Shown: positions 45,580 to 60,650, counted from the first letter of the stretch. The stretch: 64,000 bases of DNA from Druceiella hillmani (GCA_039881145.1 JAYKKI010000016.1:10213501-10277500), one strand, 5' to 3'. Notes: a model not told the origin generated them from the letters alone. A program made the numbers and translations.

Positions 45580-48200
45580 CATTTATTTTATTGTAACTAA
45601 TTGATCCACGAAATTTAGGGTATTTTAAAAAAAAATTTTAAATATGGAAATTTTCGGAAAAATATGGATTTTTTTTTACAAAGATACATCAATTGTTATA
45701 AAGTATAAAATAAATACAAAACAAAAAAACATTAAACAGCATTTATTTAATATAAAGTATATTTCAAATCCTATCGTCGTACTTTGCTTTCAATATCGCT
45801 GTCATTATCTACACCATTCGCAAGCCGTCTAGCAGCCGTCTCTGCAGAATAGCCAGCATTGATAAAATTCAGATAGAAATTGTTTTTAATTTTTTCATGA
45901 AGTTGTAGCTTTGCAGGTATGAGTAAAACAGAAATGATAAACAATTTGTTTAAAATATCTCTATTTGTGTTGACTCCAGCGGTTTTGCCGGAATTAAAAA
46001 TCCTGATATTTTTAAAGATCTTATTAACTTATAGAATTCTCCTTTTTATCCTTTCAAGCAGTGGCGTAGTCTAATAATATTCTTACTGTACTAATATTCT
46101 TTGCTCATTGATACTAACATATATCCCTTCATAAAATTATATTACCAGCGTAGCGGTATTTATACATTAGTTTATAAATTATTTACTTTCATCTAATGAC
46201 AACATGCTCAATCAAAATTTTTCTATGGTGTTCTGTTATACCTGATAATTTTACAGTATTGCTTATGCTGTTTTCAGCAATATTCTATGTTTTGATCAGC
46301 AATTAAATTTCTTTATTTTATTTCATTTGCTTCATAAATTTTCGTAAACTTCCACATCATTGCCTGAGGCCGGCTAATCTTTTATGAATAATCATCTATA
46401 AAAACTATTAAGATGAAATTCAGAACATTTGAAATATACTTGTAGAATTAAAATACTAAAACATGCAATTTTGCATTAACTCTTCTTTGAAACAATTGTT
46501 TTTTGAGTAACTTTATAATTTTGTGAAGATGTTATTTCAGTTTTTCGATCGAGCATTGTGCAAAAAAATTTATGTCTAAGAAAACAAACATTTGTGTGGT
46601 TAGAGTAATTAAAATTGGATTAATGTTAAAAATCTCTAGTTTTACCTTTTTCCTTTAAAATTTTTGGAGTCTCCGTTTTTAATTTCAAAGTAATTGTGCA
46701 ACATTATTTTTAACTAAGATTGTTCCGAAATATGTATTTTAAAGGTTCAGCACCTCGGACGGAAAAACGATATATTCTTTTCTCAAGGGTCTCACAGATA
46801 GATAGACAGATCGACATTTCTCTATCACAATCGTTTATGTCAGAAAGTTTTTAAAGTGGAAACGTGTAATTTGAAAATACTCAAAAATATTTTTGCAAAA
46901 CCATTAGCGGACAAATGAAATACCTCAATTTGTTTAATCCATGTAAACTATAGGGTTCCAATCGGAAAGACCTTTAAACATATTTTTTTCGTAATTTTAG
47001 GGAACAAGCTGCGAAATAAATAATAAATATATTATCCCATTTTATCCAGACGTAATCAGCAAAATATTATAAAGTAAATCTAATTTTTAAAGCCTACACA
47101 AAGTTTGTAAGAAAACTATAAAGATTAGGCCTTATAATCTTGAACATATATATCATATTATTACGCCTATTAGAGATGTAGAAGGCACTATATATAAGTT
47201 TCGATAATTTAATATTTATGAACTGGTTAGAAATACAATATATACAAGTGCTAACGGCATTACATAATAACACTGAAATTATAACAAAATCATAACTGGA
47301 AATATTTTTGTAACGGAGTTCTTATAAATTCCCTGGTCCAGAGCCTCTAGTTGCACTCCTATTAAATGCTCGATTGTTTAATTTAAGACATCTCGTAAAA
47401 GTATTTGTATCCCATTTTCGGCAAAACAAATAATTTTGCAATAATATTTTTGCTTTGTCGACGATAATATATTATGTGATAGAAAAATAATGTCACTCGT
47501 ATCATTTGCTTTAGTGTGCATATATATGCAATCGTCTCTACTTAATCTCCTATCTTATAACAAAATATTTTAATAAGGACGAAGATTCCTTCGTGTCTGT
47601 AAGAGATATTTACTGTAGACATAAGTTTTATTTTTTCATAACTTATACTAAATTCAATAATATTTTATACACACACAAGTATTATATTTCATAACTTATA
47701 ATAGATACAATGATATTAACTTGACGATTTTTAGTCCTTTCAAGATTTTCGCAATTATGTTTGTTCAATGTACGTCTTTTTTTATGAATGTGATTGCAGA
47801 ACTTAAAACTTAATTCTTAATTGAGTTAAAATTAGTATTTATTAACAATTTCATATAATATTTGTCTAATAGATAATAATTTGAAAAATAAATTTTGTTA
47901 CTATATATTCCAACATAATTTTTTTTTTATAAAGATAAAGTTTACCAATGCTTGAAAGTATTCCTGATCAAAACGTATAAAATTGTAAAATAAATAAATG
48001 CAAAAATTTTGACAGATTACTCCGTAAATGAGCATTTTAACTTTATTCTTAATTTACAATCAATTGTCTGAATAATTGTTTCTATTAAAAGACAAAAAAA
48101 AATTAAATTTTCGAAAAAGTTATTCCATTTATGGTAAAAGTAAGTTAGACAAATTTTTGTTTTACGAATTTGTTTGCAAATTTTATCGAAAATAAAAAAA
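45580..48200. other. No recognisable gene
   Basis: AT-rich with stops in all frames. Confidence 0.5.
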
Positions 48201-48234
48201 AATTAAATTGGAAAATTATAGAAACTTATATTCC

Positions 48235-48425
48235 TTCCTTCAGGAAAGAAGAGTGAGCTTTGTTTTCATGGACGCAGGGAGGTGCGATAAAACAACCTAT
48301 CTATCCAACTTTTCGTATACGACTCACGAGGGAACGCTCTCACATTTGTAGAGTCGAAGTGAAGCATGTGATCACGCATACAGAATCGCTTCTGTCTTCT
48401 CACCTCGCCTCGTTAGTGTTCCGTT
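48235..48425. other. GC-richer island, identity unknown
   Basis: A patch clearly less AT-rich than its surroundings, with words such as GGACGCAGGGAGGTGCGAT and CTTCTCACCTCGCCTCG. No long frame, no terminal repeats. Could be an unrecognised exon, UTR or repeat fragment. Confidence 0.3.
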
Positions 48426-48429
48426 TCGA

Positions 48430-49500
48430 GTTTTGATTTCTCCGATTGCTCATATGTTTTCTTTTGCACTGATGTTTTATGCTTTTTGATGATAATTTTA
48501 TATAAAAACGACAAATATGATTTATTTAAATAAAGCACATAATATTTTAACAATATTGAATTTGTAGGGCCTTGTTTTTTTTTATTTTGAAATATCTTTT
48601 TCATCCAGGGTCTTCTGAGCGTTCCAGTTTTTTTAATTTATATTTTGTGGATTACACGCCCATGATTACAGTCTACATATGCACGAAAAGTGGAAATAAG
48701 AGTTATGTCAAGTACAATCTTATCCATTGACAGAATGATAACTGAATGACCCCAGTCGACAGAAGACGATTGTGTACAAAGTTCCACTCGTGACTCCTTG
48801 CCTTGTAAATACTTCAATGATACTTCATTGAGGAGATATTGATGAGAGTGTTTTGCAAGCATTACAATAAATAACTATTTAAAAAATATTCGATTCAAAA
48901 ACACGACTTCGTTACGATTTTCTTTTGCGTTTAAAAAGGGATATATATCTTTTTGTTACCAACACCAATTGGTGTAGTTTTATTCTCCACATAATTGCAA
49001 GTAAATACATTAAATGATTCAAATGTTGAAAAAAGAAATAATTGGCTAAATAAATACCTACCTTCTCGTTGGCTCTTTTACACGTATCTGTTCGCATAGG
49101 TGAAGAAATTTATCCGCTTTTAGTTTCTTCGTCATAGGTAAGTAGATGCTTATTTGTAACTTAACTGACGAACATTGTAAAATATAGAATGAATCACCAT
49201 TCATTTGGTAAAATTGTTAAAGTCAAACATATGTTCCAACCATTTTATTATGAGTATATTATATGGGTGAGCTTATATGTATGTACACAGGTACGGCATA
49301 TGATGTTCGGTTGTACTTATGTCCAAAGTACTAACAACGTGGAGTTTTAATTTAATTTATTGGGTACATTTACCAACACGTACTGCAGACATTTCCTTTC
49401 AAATTTCACGCTTGATACATTTGAACGATAGACTCTCAATTACTTATCTAAGGACAATATATTTATAATTGTCTAACTCTCATAAAAATCTGCCATAAAT
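48430..49500. other. No recognisable gene
   Basis: Frames of 61-74 codons on the minus strand (48638-48862, 48912-49097) carry no family signature and are not called. Confidence 0.45.
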
Positions 49501-49506
49501 ATGTAC

Positions 49507-49601
<95 letters not shown>

Positions 49602-49635
49602 CATATATATGTATGTGTATATGTATATATATTTA
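49501..49635. repeat. Compound (TA)n/(CA)n/(TATG)n microsatellite
   Basis: Long TA run, a short CACACACA, another TA run, then TATACATATA and ATGTATGTGTATATG units. Confidence 0.9.
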
Positions 49636-49639
49636 TGAA

Positions 49640-51080
49640 AAAAATGGGTTGTAATTTTGTTTAACCTTTACTATTTCTCTAGCTCTCCCTACAACTTTTA
49701 TCAATTCAGGTAAAATCTCTACAATAATGACACAAAACTATTGTGATGGTGAGTGAAAATAAGATAAAAGCAACATACACGGAAAATATTTTGTATAACT
49801 TGGACTGTGTGGAAGCCTCAGTGAGCAATTCGAAACTGCTTAAGCATCCCAAGCTTAAGTAGTCTCTGAAAGTTCGCTGAGCCTTCCACAGAAACGAAGC
49901 AATTTAGTGAAGGAATCAAGGTAAGCTGCAATTTTGCAGCTTGATACATTCCTTTTAGGTAAATCAATTACTGATCGCAAATGTAATACCAGTAATTAAA
50001 GTGTTTTAATTTAGTTTAGGTTAGAGTTAATATTTGAAGAAACTTACGAGTAGTATCATAAAAAAAATACAAAACTTTTTTCGATCACTTATTAAAACGA
50101 TTTTGGACACAGAATTATGCGTTGGATACAGTCGATGCAATTTGATTTGATCTGGAATATAATTTGATATACAATTTAATTACCTTGTTTTTCCAAATGA
50201 TTCAAATAATAATAGCCCCAAAACTAATAAAATAAAAAAACACTGCACTCAAGAGAAATGCATTTCTATTTTTTGCAAAGGAAATATGTGCCTTTATATG
50301 GTGCTGTGATATTAGTTTGGCCATTTTATATAGTTGAAATTATAAAAGATGTGATAAGTCTTAAATAAAATACTTCTTTAATTTTAGGCCTAGAAGCCCA
50401 ATAATTTGCATACCATAACTTTGGTACGGAAAGTGGTTCTGAGATGAGGGATTATAAAGATCGAAGACTGCATACTCATTCGCATCGTAGGTTTGACTTA
50501 ATAATTGACTTGATAACTTCTACATTTTCAAGAGCTGAAAGGAAAAACAATAGAAATATTAATTTATTTTCCCGCAGAGATCCTTTTCCTATGTTTGGTA
50601 AAAATAAAGTCTGCCACTGTCAATGTGTCAATTGGTACATTTTGGAATTTAAACAACATGATAATTTCATCTATTTCAACATAATACTTCTGAAAAAGTA
50701 GTAATGATTCAAATTACTGGATACAGTTTATCTCTCAGATAGCTTATAATTTTCTTTATATTTCGTTGTTGAAAACTTGAAAAAAGAAATATTAAAAATA
50801 AAATTTAATTCAGGAATTGTCCTTCGTTTTCAGTATTTCGTTGCTAACTTAGAAACCCTTATAATTTCGCCACGTCCATCTATATGTGATAGCTGTTTTA
50901 CTCGCAAGCTATTAGTTCCATAAACCTGTAAATATTTTTGCATAATTATATACATTTACTACCCATAAAAAGTTAGGAAAAATATTTTAAAAAAATTGGT
51001 TATATGTAAAGTGAAGATCAAGTTTTTTATCGCGCGCCCGATCGTTTAGAGTAACTTAAATAGATCTTTCAAGATAATTT
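49640..51080. other. No recognisable gene
   Basis: AT-rich. An 85-codon frame at 50444-50701 (plus) beginning MRDYKDRRLHTHSHRRFDL has no signature. Near 49805-49890 a loose inverted pair (GTGTGGAAGCCTCAGTGAGC against CGCTGAGCCTTCCACAG) could fold. Confidence 0.45.
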
Positions 51081-51084
51081 TTTT

Positions 51085-51296
51085 ATTTTATTTATTTATC
51101 TACTTTAATGTATCTAATTTATACATATGGCGGACTTATTGCTAAAAGAGCAATCTCTTACAGCCAACCACAACACCAGTCCAGCCCCTTTCGACGAACG
51201 GCCGGGAATCGAACCCGGGTCGCCGCGGTGCGTCGCACCGTCAAAGGCCGTATGCCTTGTGATCAACCCAACACACCACGGCGACGACGACGACGA
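51085..51296 (-). mobile_element. tRNA-derived SINE
   Basis: Read on the minus strand: a CGTCGTCGTCGTCG start, a tRNA-like head with a perfect RNA polymerase III B box GGTTCGATTCC (51205-51215) in CCCGGGTTCGATTCCCGGCC context, a short body, then a 3' tail with a small hairpin ATTGCT-CTTTT-AGCAAT (51138-51154) followed by AAGTCCGCCATATGTA and an A-rich AATAAATAAAATAAA end. The GAGATTGCTxxxxAGCAATAAGTCCGCC tail resembles the LINE-derived tails of insect SINEs. The A box is less clear (around GTGTTGGGTTGATCAC). No protein. Target-site duplication uncertain. Confidence 0.7.
51205..51215 (-). promoter_or_regulatory. RNA polymerase III B box of the SINE
   Basis: Exact match to GGTTCGANTCC on the minus strand, about 65-80 bases into the element, where the B box of a tRNA-derived SINE is expected. 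Confidence 0.7.
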
Positions 51297-51299
51297 AAA

Positions 51300-53430
51300 A
51301 TATTGAGTTTATGTCTTGAATATTTTTTTGGTATAGACATCTATTTACTTCAAAGTGGTTATTTTTGCTAGAGCTACGTGTTCTACTAGATAAACCGCTA
51401 TTTTGCAATGCCTAAAAAGTATTCAAAATTATAAGTATTTATAAAAAATTTAAAAATAAAATTATTACAACTTACTAGGGTCTACCAAGTTTTGAGACAT
51501 TCATGATATTAAAAGCATACTAGCAATACATCAAACAATTAAAAATAATATTGTTATTTGTAAAAAAAATTAATTGAAAATACTATATACCTTTTCATGT
51601 TTACCCTGATTGTTTACGGTTTTTCATAGCGTGGGTTCTGTTTATACTTAACGAATTTATTTGTATTTAAAAATTAGACAGCAAAATTCTAGTGAAAAGG
51701 ATATTATATGCTCTTATTCAGAGCGTTACTAACGCGTTGAAAGGAATATTTCCATTATTTGGCTCAAAGCTGACCTTAAAAAATTTTGAATTTATTATGT
51801 CCTGTTAAGAGCAAAGCATTTCCATGTATAGGATATATATTTCATATACGACAAAAAGACCAAGAAAATTATATGTAATAACAAAATTAAAAAATATAGG
51901 ACACTCCATATATCCCAATAACTTGGGCACATATATTGATATTGACTTTTAAAAGTTATCGCTGTACTTTTCTACGTCTTTGTATGTGAGAGCGAAGACA
52001 CTTTGACTAGCTATTTAGACACTTTTGTTATATTAGACACGTTTATATTTTGCGAAAAAGGTTTACAAATTGTAATCCATTGGCTCCTGTATGTTTTAGA
52101 AGTAGCTTCAAGTTAATATTTCTAAATAATTGTTATATTATGATTATGTTACATTTAAAATGAATTGTACATACATATTCCAAAAGCTTTTCATAATTAT
52201 GCTAAAACATCATAAACATTTTCATTTTCACTTTTATCATTTCAGTGGCTTCGTGAAAATAATAACCTTCCTTTTAAAGCACCTATAATTTTTTTTCTCT
52301 TGAAGTACCTACGAATTATAAAACCACAGGAAGAAAGACGAAATATATCTATTATAACATTAAAATATAACAAAGAAAAAAGTCAAATTATTTCTATGGA
52401 AATTATAATATTTCTCATATAATAAGCAAGTAAAAGAAGTGAAAAGTTGGAAATAAGAAAAGGTGTGCTCAAACAATATAAAGTGTCAGTGGAAATTTTG
52501 GAGCTTTTAAATCCTTTGTTAGTTTTTCAGAAATAAAAGTTGTTAAAATAATAATTAAATCCTATTGTTTTAAACCGTATGGAAGACGTAATGTAGTTTC
52601 GTTGATTATAATATTCGTTTATATAAATTTGAGTGTACCAATGAGTCAAGAATTAGTAGCGGGGAATGAACTAAACGTCTCCGGAAGGTAATTTGGAGAA
52701 TATAATGAATTTTTCTAAAATGCAAGTGTATTGTATCACAGCTCTCTTCATATATGGTATATCCAATTGTGCGAAAAAATTTATTGCTAAGAATAAGACT
52801 ATGAGTTTTTGAAGGAATTAGAAGCGTCAATTTTTCGCACACCGTTTCGAGAAAGAGTTTTATAATTTTCTTTACTGGAAAGTGAAAAAACGGCAGTTCA
52901 GCTTCATTTTTATAAAAAAAATATCATAAAGTATTTTTTCGGATCATATTAGTAAAAAGGGGTATTTTAATTGCATAACTCAATCTCTTTACAGGAAACA
53001 GAAATTAAATTTTTTTTTATTTATTGATATGGGTGAATCGTTATGTAAATCATAAAAGAAACTTCTAGAAAGAGCTCAAGGAAAAAGCTATTCTTTCTTG
53101 TCCGATTGATTATAAATTGTTTTTTTTAATTGATTGAAATAAGAATTTATTAAGACATTTTTAGTTTTCTTTTGTATAGGGAAAATATTTCTTTGATGAA
53201 ATAAAAATGATTCATTTTTTTTTACTGTTAGTACTTTTGAATTTCTTAATACACGGAATGTGTTAAAAGATCACTTTACCTTTAATTTAACTTTGTTTTA
53301 ATTGCTTCACATATTGAAAATCTCGTAATATGCATCTATTATTTTTGGACAATAATCAAATGCTTAATGTGGATACAGTAATTATTTTTTTTTGCTTCTG
53401 AGAATTTCCAAGAGCTTAAAATGGTGAAGC
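51300..53430. other. No recognisable feature
   Basis: AT-rich with no supported gene or repeat. Confidence 0.5.
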
Positions 53431-53431
53431 A

Positions 53432-53495
<64 letters not shown>

Positions 53496-53506
53496 GTGTA
53501 TGTGTA
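53432..53506. repeat. (TA)n microsatellite
   Basis: TA run with one TATG interruption, ending TACATGTGTATGTGTAT. Confidence 0.9.
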
Positions 53507-53509
53507 TCT

Positions 53510-56500
53510 TGCTATATTATCATGTAATATAAAATGAGACCGTTTCAAATCGACCTTTATATTTCTTACGAAAGCGACATGAAGTTGAAGTATTTTTATA
53601 CACTTTTTCCACTTGCTAAACCAAGTTTTTGTAATTTCAATTATATTTGTAAGATACATTATAATGAGGAATCTATAAATTTATTTTTTTTTGGTTATTA
53701 TCCATTAACAATACAAGACGTTAATATTTATTTCTTAGGTCACTTCGGCACTTAAATTATATGTATAACTCATGTAGTTGTTGCTTCAACGAAATATATT
53801 TTGTTTAAAAAAATTGCCTTTAAAACGATTTCAAAATTAATTACCAAAATACTTGATGGGAGGGAATTAATTGCCTGTGGCCTAAGGGTTTAATTATGTA
53901 ATTTTATCAAAAAGATTGCGGCTCAAAAAAATGTCTAAATTGTTAGAATTAGCAGCATACCTCAATTATTGTTTTTTTTTCTTAGGAAGTGATTAACTTA
54001 AATTATTGTATCAAGTTAAGGTTACTCATTTCTTTGAAATATTGTAAGATTTATTCTATTAGTATTCCTTCACATAATTTTAATTTTGTCGATACTCCTT
54101 GATATTAAGCCATTTTTACATCATTCGGATAAATGAAAAAATGTAACTTTTTTATTTTAATTGCTTAAATTTTTGTAAGAAATTATGACTTTTTCAAAAA
54201 TTTGTACATAATTTCATTTTAATATTTGAAATTCCAAACGATATCATAAAATGAAATATAATAAGGCTGTTTCATTAAATTCCGTTCATATATGCACAAA
54301 AAATGGTATGCATATTTTGTTATTTATAAATATATATTATTATCTGTTTTATTATATTTTTAAATCTATAGACAAATTTAAAGTGCAAATAAATAAATAT
54401 GCATACATTTTATTAAACTCTTTAAAACTAAAATATTACGCTTATATTTGATTCATGCAAATGAATTAAATTTAAATTTTGCATTCTATTTGTATATATT
54501 ATAATTGGTCTATCAACTACAAAACGGCCGGCACTATTTCAATTACTACCTTCCCAATTCAATAATATGTTTAAATAGACCAATCATATAACGAAGGGAA
54601 ATTAATTAATATCAGAATAACGTAGTTTCACATAGATATTTGAATAAAAATCATAGCTACAAATCTAATTTTAATCCGTTTATGGCTACATATACATTTT
54701 CTCAGTTGTTACCGTATGAAAATTTAATATAAAAATGAGGTAAAAAGGAGTCACTTCTGAAAATATCTTCTCTTCATAAAAAGCTACCCAGAGCATTATA
54801 AAATTTTCTTTCACAGAAGCGTCATATTTGAAAGGAAAAGCCGGTGCGTTTGTGTGCCCGGGAAGTTTTAATGAGGGTCGTGAAAGCAAATACAGATATA
54901 ACATAGGAAGGAAAGGATAATTTTAAAGCAAGAAATAGGTAAATAATTAAGATTGAATAGAAAAAATATGCGGATTATACAAGAGGCACCTGATGATCTG
55001 ATATTGGGTCATAACTTATTCTTCATATCGATGATTCTATGTAGGAATGAATAATAAATTTTCTATAGCGAAAACGAAAATAAATGAATGAAAAGCAGGC
55101 GATTGACCTTTTTGTTCTTTTGGTCGTACTATTCCTCCGGACATTTAAATTTAAGCAGCCTATTAAATAAATCTCGTATTTCCCCAAATGAACGATTTCC
55201 TTAATATTTAGTTTATTTTTTCCCATGAAACTCATTATTAATTGGAAACTATTTCAAAATGTGATTTATAGTTTTTATAATTAACTGATGTTCTTGAGAA
55301 TATAAGTTTATAATCGAATGCTAAGAATTATGTGTTTTATCAAACGCCAATTTCAAATTTTAGCTGAAAATTTCTTCACGTATTCTCAGTTTTGCTTTTC
55401 AATTACCTAAAAATATTTTCTCGCGTTAAAAGTAAGCAATAATATAGTTTTCCTTAGCGTTTATTGTTGTAAGTATAACTGACAATTTCAATATTTTAAA
55501 TTAAGTATAAAATAAAATAAATAATATCTGCTTATTAACCGTTGATTAATAAAATTAACTAGAACATTCTTTATATGTGTCCGATATTAAATAAGATATT
55601 GTCATGATCAAAGCGATAAATTCATGCTCTAATCCGTATACAATCCCTTCTTGATATTAATGAGATCCAATATATTTGTTTGAAATTTTTTAAGGGTGCG
55701 TGATTAAAACGAAATGCCAGAAGTAGGTACTTAATTTTTTTATATTTATAAATTAATATTGTCGGTAAAACATTCCACTTATTTATATTATCGTAAACCC
55801 CGATTATTTTTATAGAACGAAAAAATAATACTCTATGTTTAAATTTAGAGAAAGCTCTATTATGAGCTTGATTAAGCGGAGGGGGCATTTCAGCAAACTT
55901 AACTAAGTCTTTCAAACTTAACATATTTTTATTTTCCCAAATAATGTGTACGTTAACTTAAAAAAACCATATCCCAATATTATAGATAAATAATATAAAG
56001 TAGCTGCTCGTTTTAAAAGTTCCTTATATACGAAGTAATGGATTATTTTGAATCATAATGGATTTATCATAAATTACAATTCTTTTTAAAAGTTTTTATT
56101 ATTGCTTATTAAACAAGTACTAAATTTCAAATAATATTTTTTTATTTTTATTTGTATATCCCAGTTAACATCTGTGTAAATAAATAAATATAATTATCTC
56201 AGTCAAATAAATATGTTTAAATTATTTATTGTCAGGAAAGTTTTATATTGATATTCGTTTTACATAAATTGTACTTTGTGTTATATAAATTTTAATTAGA
56301 GCTCGATGAGAAAATATTTGTATTTAAAAAAATTATTAAAAATTTCATTACATGTCAAAATAGTATGAATATATTAAAAAACAAATAACATAAATTATTG
56401 GAAAGCAAAAAATGATGTTAGTATTACATCCAGCTAAATAAAATTAATTATAAGCAACCATCAGTTTGCCCTGCTAATGAATACAGTACCGAAAAATATA

Positions 56501-59500
56501 AAATTATACTTCAAATAGTCTCTGTATTAAGTTAGTTACCTTCTCGCTTGTTTAATTATGGAATGTCAAAATTTAAATTACTTTTCTGTGGAAGCATACC
56601 TTTGGGAATGGTAAAATGTCCATAAAATAAAACTTTACATATCTGCGAGGATGAGATTAAACTCAGATTTAAATTATAATTTCGAGAGGGATTCAAGCAC
56701 CGCGTAAAATTCATATGTCATTTCAAAGGAAATTTCTGTGAATGGTCACGTCATAGAAGAAAATAAAACATATTCTATCTTGTTGCGTTCTTAAACCTAT
56801 TTGTGTCTGTTAACTGCTTAATCACATAAAGTATTTTCATACAATCGGTAAAACAGTATTTTACTGCTCACTGAAGTGTGAATGATTGTATACTATTGAT
56901 TGATTTATAGTTTCAATATATCATACCTACTACATAAATCGTATTATTGTAAAAAATGCTACTTTTAATTAAACATAATATTTTATATATTTGTCTTATC
57001 ATTTTACCTGCTCTTCTAAGAATTTCATGAGTATCTTTTCCCACACAGTGGTTCTTTTTGGAAATGTCAATGCAAAAAGGATTTAAGACAAATGTGAAAT
57101 ATAAATGACTACCAATTAGTTCAAAGGGATTTAAAAAAAATCAGCGGTTATTTATGTCGTATAAAAGTTAAAAAGTAACAATATTCACATGTGAATGGTT
57201 TATAGAAAAGTTGGTGGACGTTATCAGATATACAGTTCTGTCAATATTTTTATAGGCTGATAAAGGAAAGGGTATGATTAAATAATTTGTTTCCTAGAAG
57301 TATATTTCAAAACAATTTTTTTCGTGGGTGGTTCGTTAATATATTTTACATTATTTAATTCGTAAACTTTTCAAACAGCATCTACATTTGAACATAATTT
57401 AATACGTCAGATATTCATTGGACAAAACAACTTTTAAATTTCTTAAGAAATCTTCTAGAAATTTATTCCATTGTAATCTGTGCAAGAAACTTGCTGGGAT
57501 ATTATGGCAATTGCGAAGAAGACAAATATATTACTCTCTATTTTGATTTTCTTTTGACTGCTATTTTATGTTAAGGTTATCGTTGTTAAAATTATGGAAC
57601 TACCGTCTTAAAGTAGCTCAAAAGAAGATATTTTCATACAGTGGAACAAAGGCGGCAAGCAAGTATTCGTTATCTTGTTGAGATCGTTCTGTTTTATTAG
57701 TATTACCATAAAAGTTTTTATCATAACCTCCAGATATGACATTTTTTTCATTTTTTGAGAATATATAAAATGAGTAGTAATAGTGTTAAAAATATAGTAT
57801 AAAAACGTATTTAAAATACACGTATGTTTTGCTCACTTAATTTATTTCCAATTTATCAGAAGGATATTTTTTACTATACCACGTGCGATTCATGTACGAG
57901 TGTACTAATTTTACATACAGGCCAAATAAAAATGGAAAGTACAAGAAAGGTAAATAAGTATAAGAAAAGGGATCAAACAATTTCAAGTAGTTGTACAGAT
58001 GGTTAAAAACGAAGGAAAAATCTACATCTTGCCGCCAAGGAGACAGGAATTCGTCGAAGAATGGTGAAGTGATCTATTGAAAAAGGAGAAAATTACCACT
58101 AAATGGATAAATCTTACGATCAATTTAAAAATTTGGAGTAAAATAATTGTAATTATCTTACGGAAAAGCAAGAATTTGTGTTTCGGCTCATAATATTTTT
58201 AATAATAAAGTATAAATACGACCTCGTAAAGAAACAGATCGAGAAGAGTATTTGCATTTCTTAAAATTTATTGTTCCCAAATTATGGTCAAATGAAAATC
58301 GGAAAAACTATGTTTATAAAAAATCACAGAATGAGCGAGGGCAAACACCTATTTTCTTGATTTGTGTTTTCTATGATAAAATCTGGATTTTACCTATAAT
58401 TATATTTAAAGAAGTTTGATGAGATAAATCATTAAAAACTGATTCTCTCCCAAATATATTCTTTAGTATAAAGTTAAAAGAAATTAAGAGCGACGTAATG
58501 ATATTTTTTTTTAATAAATTTAATATGGTTTTTATTAAGAATCAAAATTATAACCTAATTTTTTGTGTAAATTTAATTATTAATCTCTAATCCTACGAAA
58601 TATAATTCATTGCTTTATTTGTGTGATATAATGATATGGACATTGTAAACCAAGCAGCGTATGGAAATGTTTATTACCTGTTTATCGATGACGAACTTTA
58701 CCAATGATTTTTGTTGTGTAGTATTATTTAATTTAAAACTATTTTATAGTAACAACAGTAATCTTTAAATGGTACATTTCCAAAAATACAGAAATCATTG
58801 GTAGGTTCTGAAACCACAATTTACCTTGATTTTTATATGAGAAGGCATTTTCTTAAGAAAAATCATAAGCTACAAGTTAAAAATTATCTTTATTATGTTA
58901 TACGATTTTATATCGAAATTGACAAAATAGGCAAAATATCTTATTACCTCCTTGTCAGACACGGAAAACTTACAAAAATTGTAGCTTGAAGGAAAGAGCA
59001 TACGGTAAAACATTAACTTGTGAAAGGCGTCTCAACAACATGTGAATAATAATGATTTAATTAGGCTAATATGTAGTATGCATCGCAGAATAAATTATCT
59101 AAATATATGTATAAGGATTTTGGAATATAATTTTTACCCAAAAAGTTTCAGTAAAACTTTTTAAAAGTTTTAATTAAAGTCGCATCTTATTTTACGATGA
59201 ATTTAATTAAAATAAGAAGGGTCAATTTTTTTCGTTAAAATAAATCTCTTTAATGAAACGTGTAATGAAAAGGAATTTCAAGTAAATGCAAAAGTTAATT
59301 TCGCTTCAAGTAATAAAATTTAATAATCAGATAAATACAGAGTTTTAACTCTTTTAAATAACAGATTCCTTCACTCAGTTTGATATATTCGCCCGTTGCT
59401 TTGTGAACCTGCTAATTTTAATGTAGCGTATTTTTATCGTTATACATAAAGCATTTAAACTTAATTAAAAGATAGGTCTACATGGCAACATAGAAAGTAA

Positions 59501-60640
59501 ATATGTGAACGAATATAATAATGGTCATTTCGGAAACTATTAATTTAAACATTTTTACATTTATAATGATTCTATGAAAAAAATTATTTCGCAAAGTACA
59601 TTAGTTTGGTAGGGCAACAAGCCCAGGACACTTTAAAATACTAATGAATGCATAAAATTTAACACCAGTATTTGTTGGGTCTATTTTCAACTGCAATTCA
59701 TATTTTACATCGATTTAATTACACATATTTACTGTCAACATTTACATATTCAAAGAAAAAAATAAATGGTAAAATAAAACTAATGTTATCACGATGCTAT
59801 ATTATAAATTTTTCTTACTGGTTCAGAAATTAAAAACGAATTTAATAACATGTCTGGAATTGGTTTCTGACTAACACGTTTAATACGAACTTAAGTTTAT
59901 GTGTTTGTCCCATTTTTAATGGCTCAATTATTTGAAGTGTTTAAGAAATTTGCTTTGCATGGCTTCTGTAATGCAAATAGATCTGGTATATTTTACCTCA
60001 GAGAATATTAATGTCATGTGAGCAAAACCAGGAACAACAGTTACTTAAAAATAATAGCCTTAAAATACTCTCTAAAAAACGCAATTAGGCATGAGTTTTG
60101 CAATGAAATTAACATAATGTTTAACTGACATTAATTTTTTGACGATTAAAATTATTCCGTTATTTGTTTTGCTACTAGAAAATAAAAACAAATATTTAAA
60201 AAATTCATTGAATTTATGTAAATAAATATTTTCTAACCTAATTTGGTAAAAAAAATAAATATCTTGTATTTTTAATTAAAATATACAACTATATCTTTAT
60301 GAAAATTTTCATAAAATATGCTTGTCCGATACAAAACTTTATCGAAACAAACATGAGAGACAACCGACAGATGACGACATAACATTTTGGTAGTTCGTTC
60401 TATATTTTTCTCTTTTAAATGGGTATTAGTTGAATTAACAATTGTTTTAAATAGTTTTCGTGCTTTCATTTAAAATTTTTGTTTATTCGCAACCAATTAA
60501 AATAACTAGTTGTTTAGATTTACTTAAACTTTTACAGCCACCATGACTAATGGTGGGTAGATGGTGTGCGGCTGCATAATTTTTTTATTGAACATATCTA
60601 TTATATTATTTTAAATATTGATGAAACCACACAGATAACA
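53510..60640. other. Long gene-free stretch
   Basis: AT-rich. A weak inverted pair occurs at 54505-54590 (ATTGGTCTAT against ATAGACCAAT). Around 57940-58060 a broken frame reads AAKETGIRRRMV then SIEKGENY, faintly like a transposase helix-turn-helix, but this is too short to assign. Nothing else is recognisable. Confidence 0.45.
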
Positions 60641-60642
60641 AA

Positions 60643-60650
60643 GTTATGAA
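60643..60650. repeat. Target-site duplication, left, of hAT element
   Basis: GTTATGAA, repeated exactly at 62773-62780. Eight bases is the standard hAT duplication length. Confidence 0.9.

Noticed and set aside
51193..51290. Functional tRNA gene
   Set aside because: The B box is perfect but the head does not close into an acceptor stem, and the downstream LINE-type tail and A-rich end mark it as a SINE.
57824..58060. Possible helix-turn-helix transposase fragment
   Set aside because: AAKETGIRRRMV is suggestive, but the stretch is too short and broken to separate from chance.
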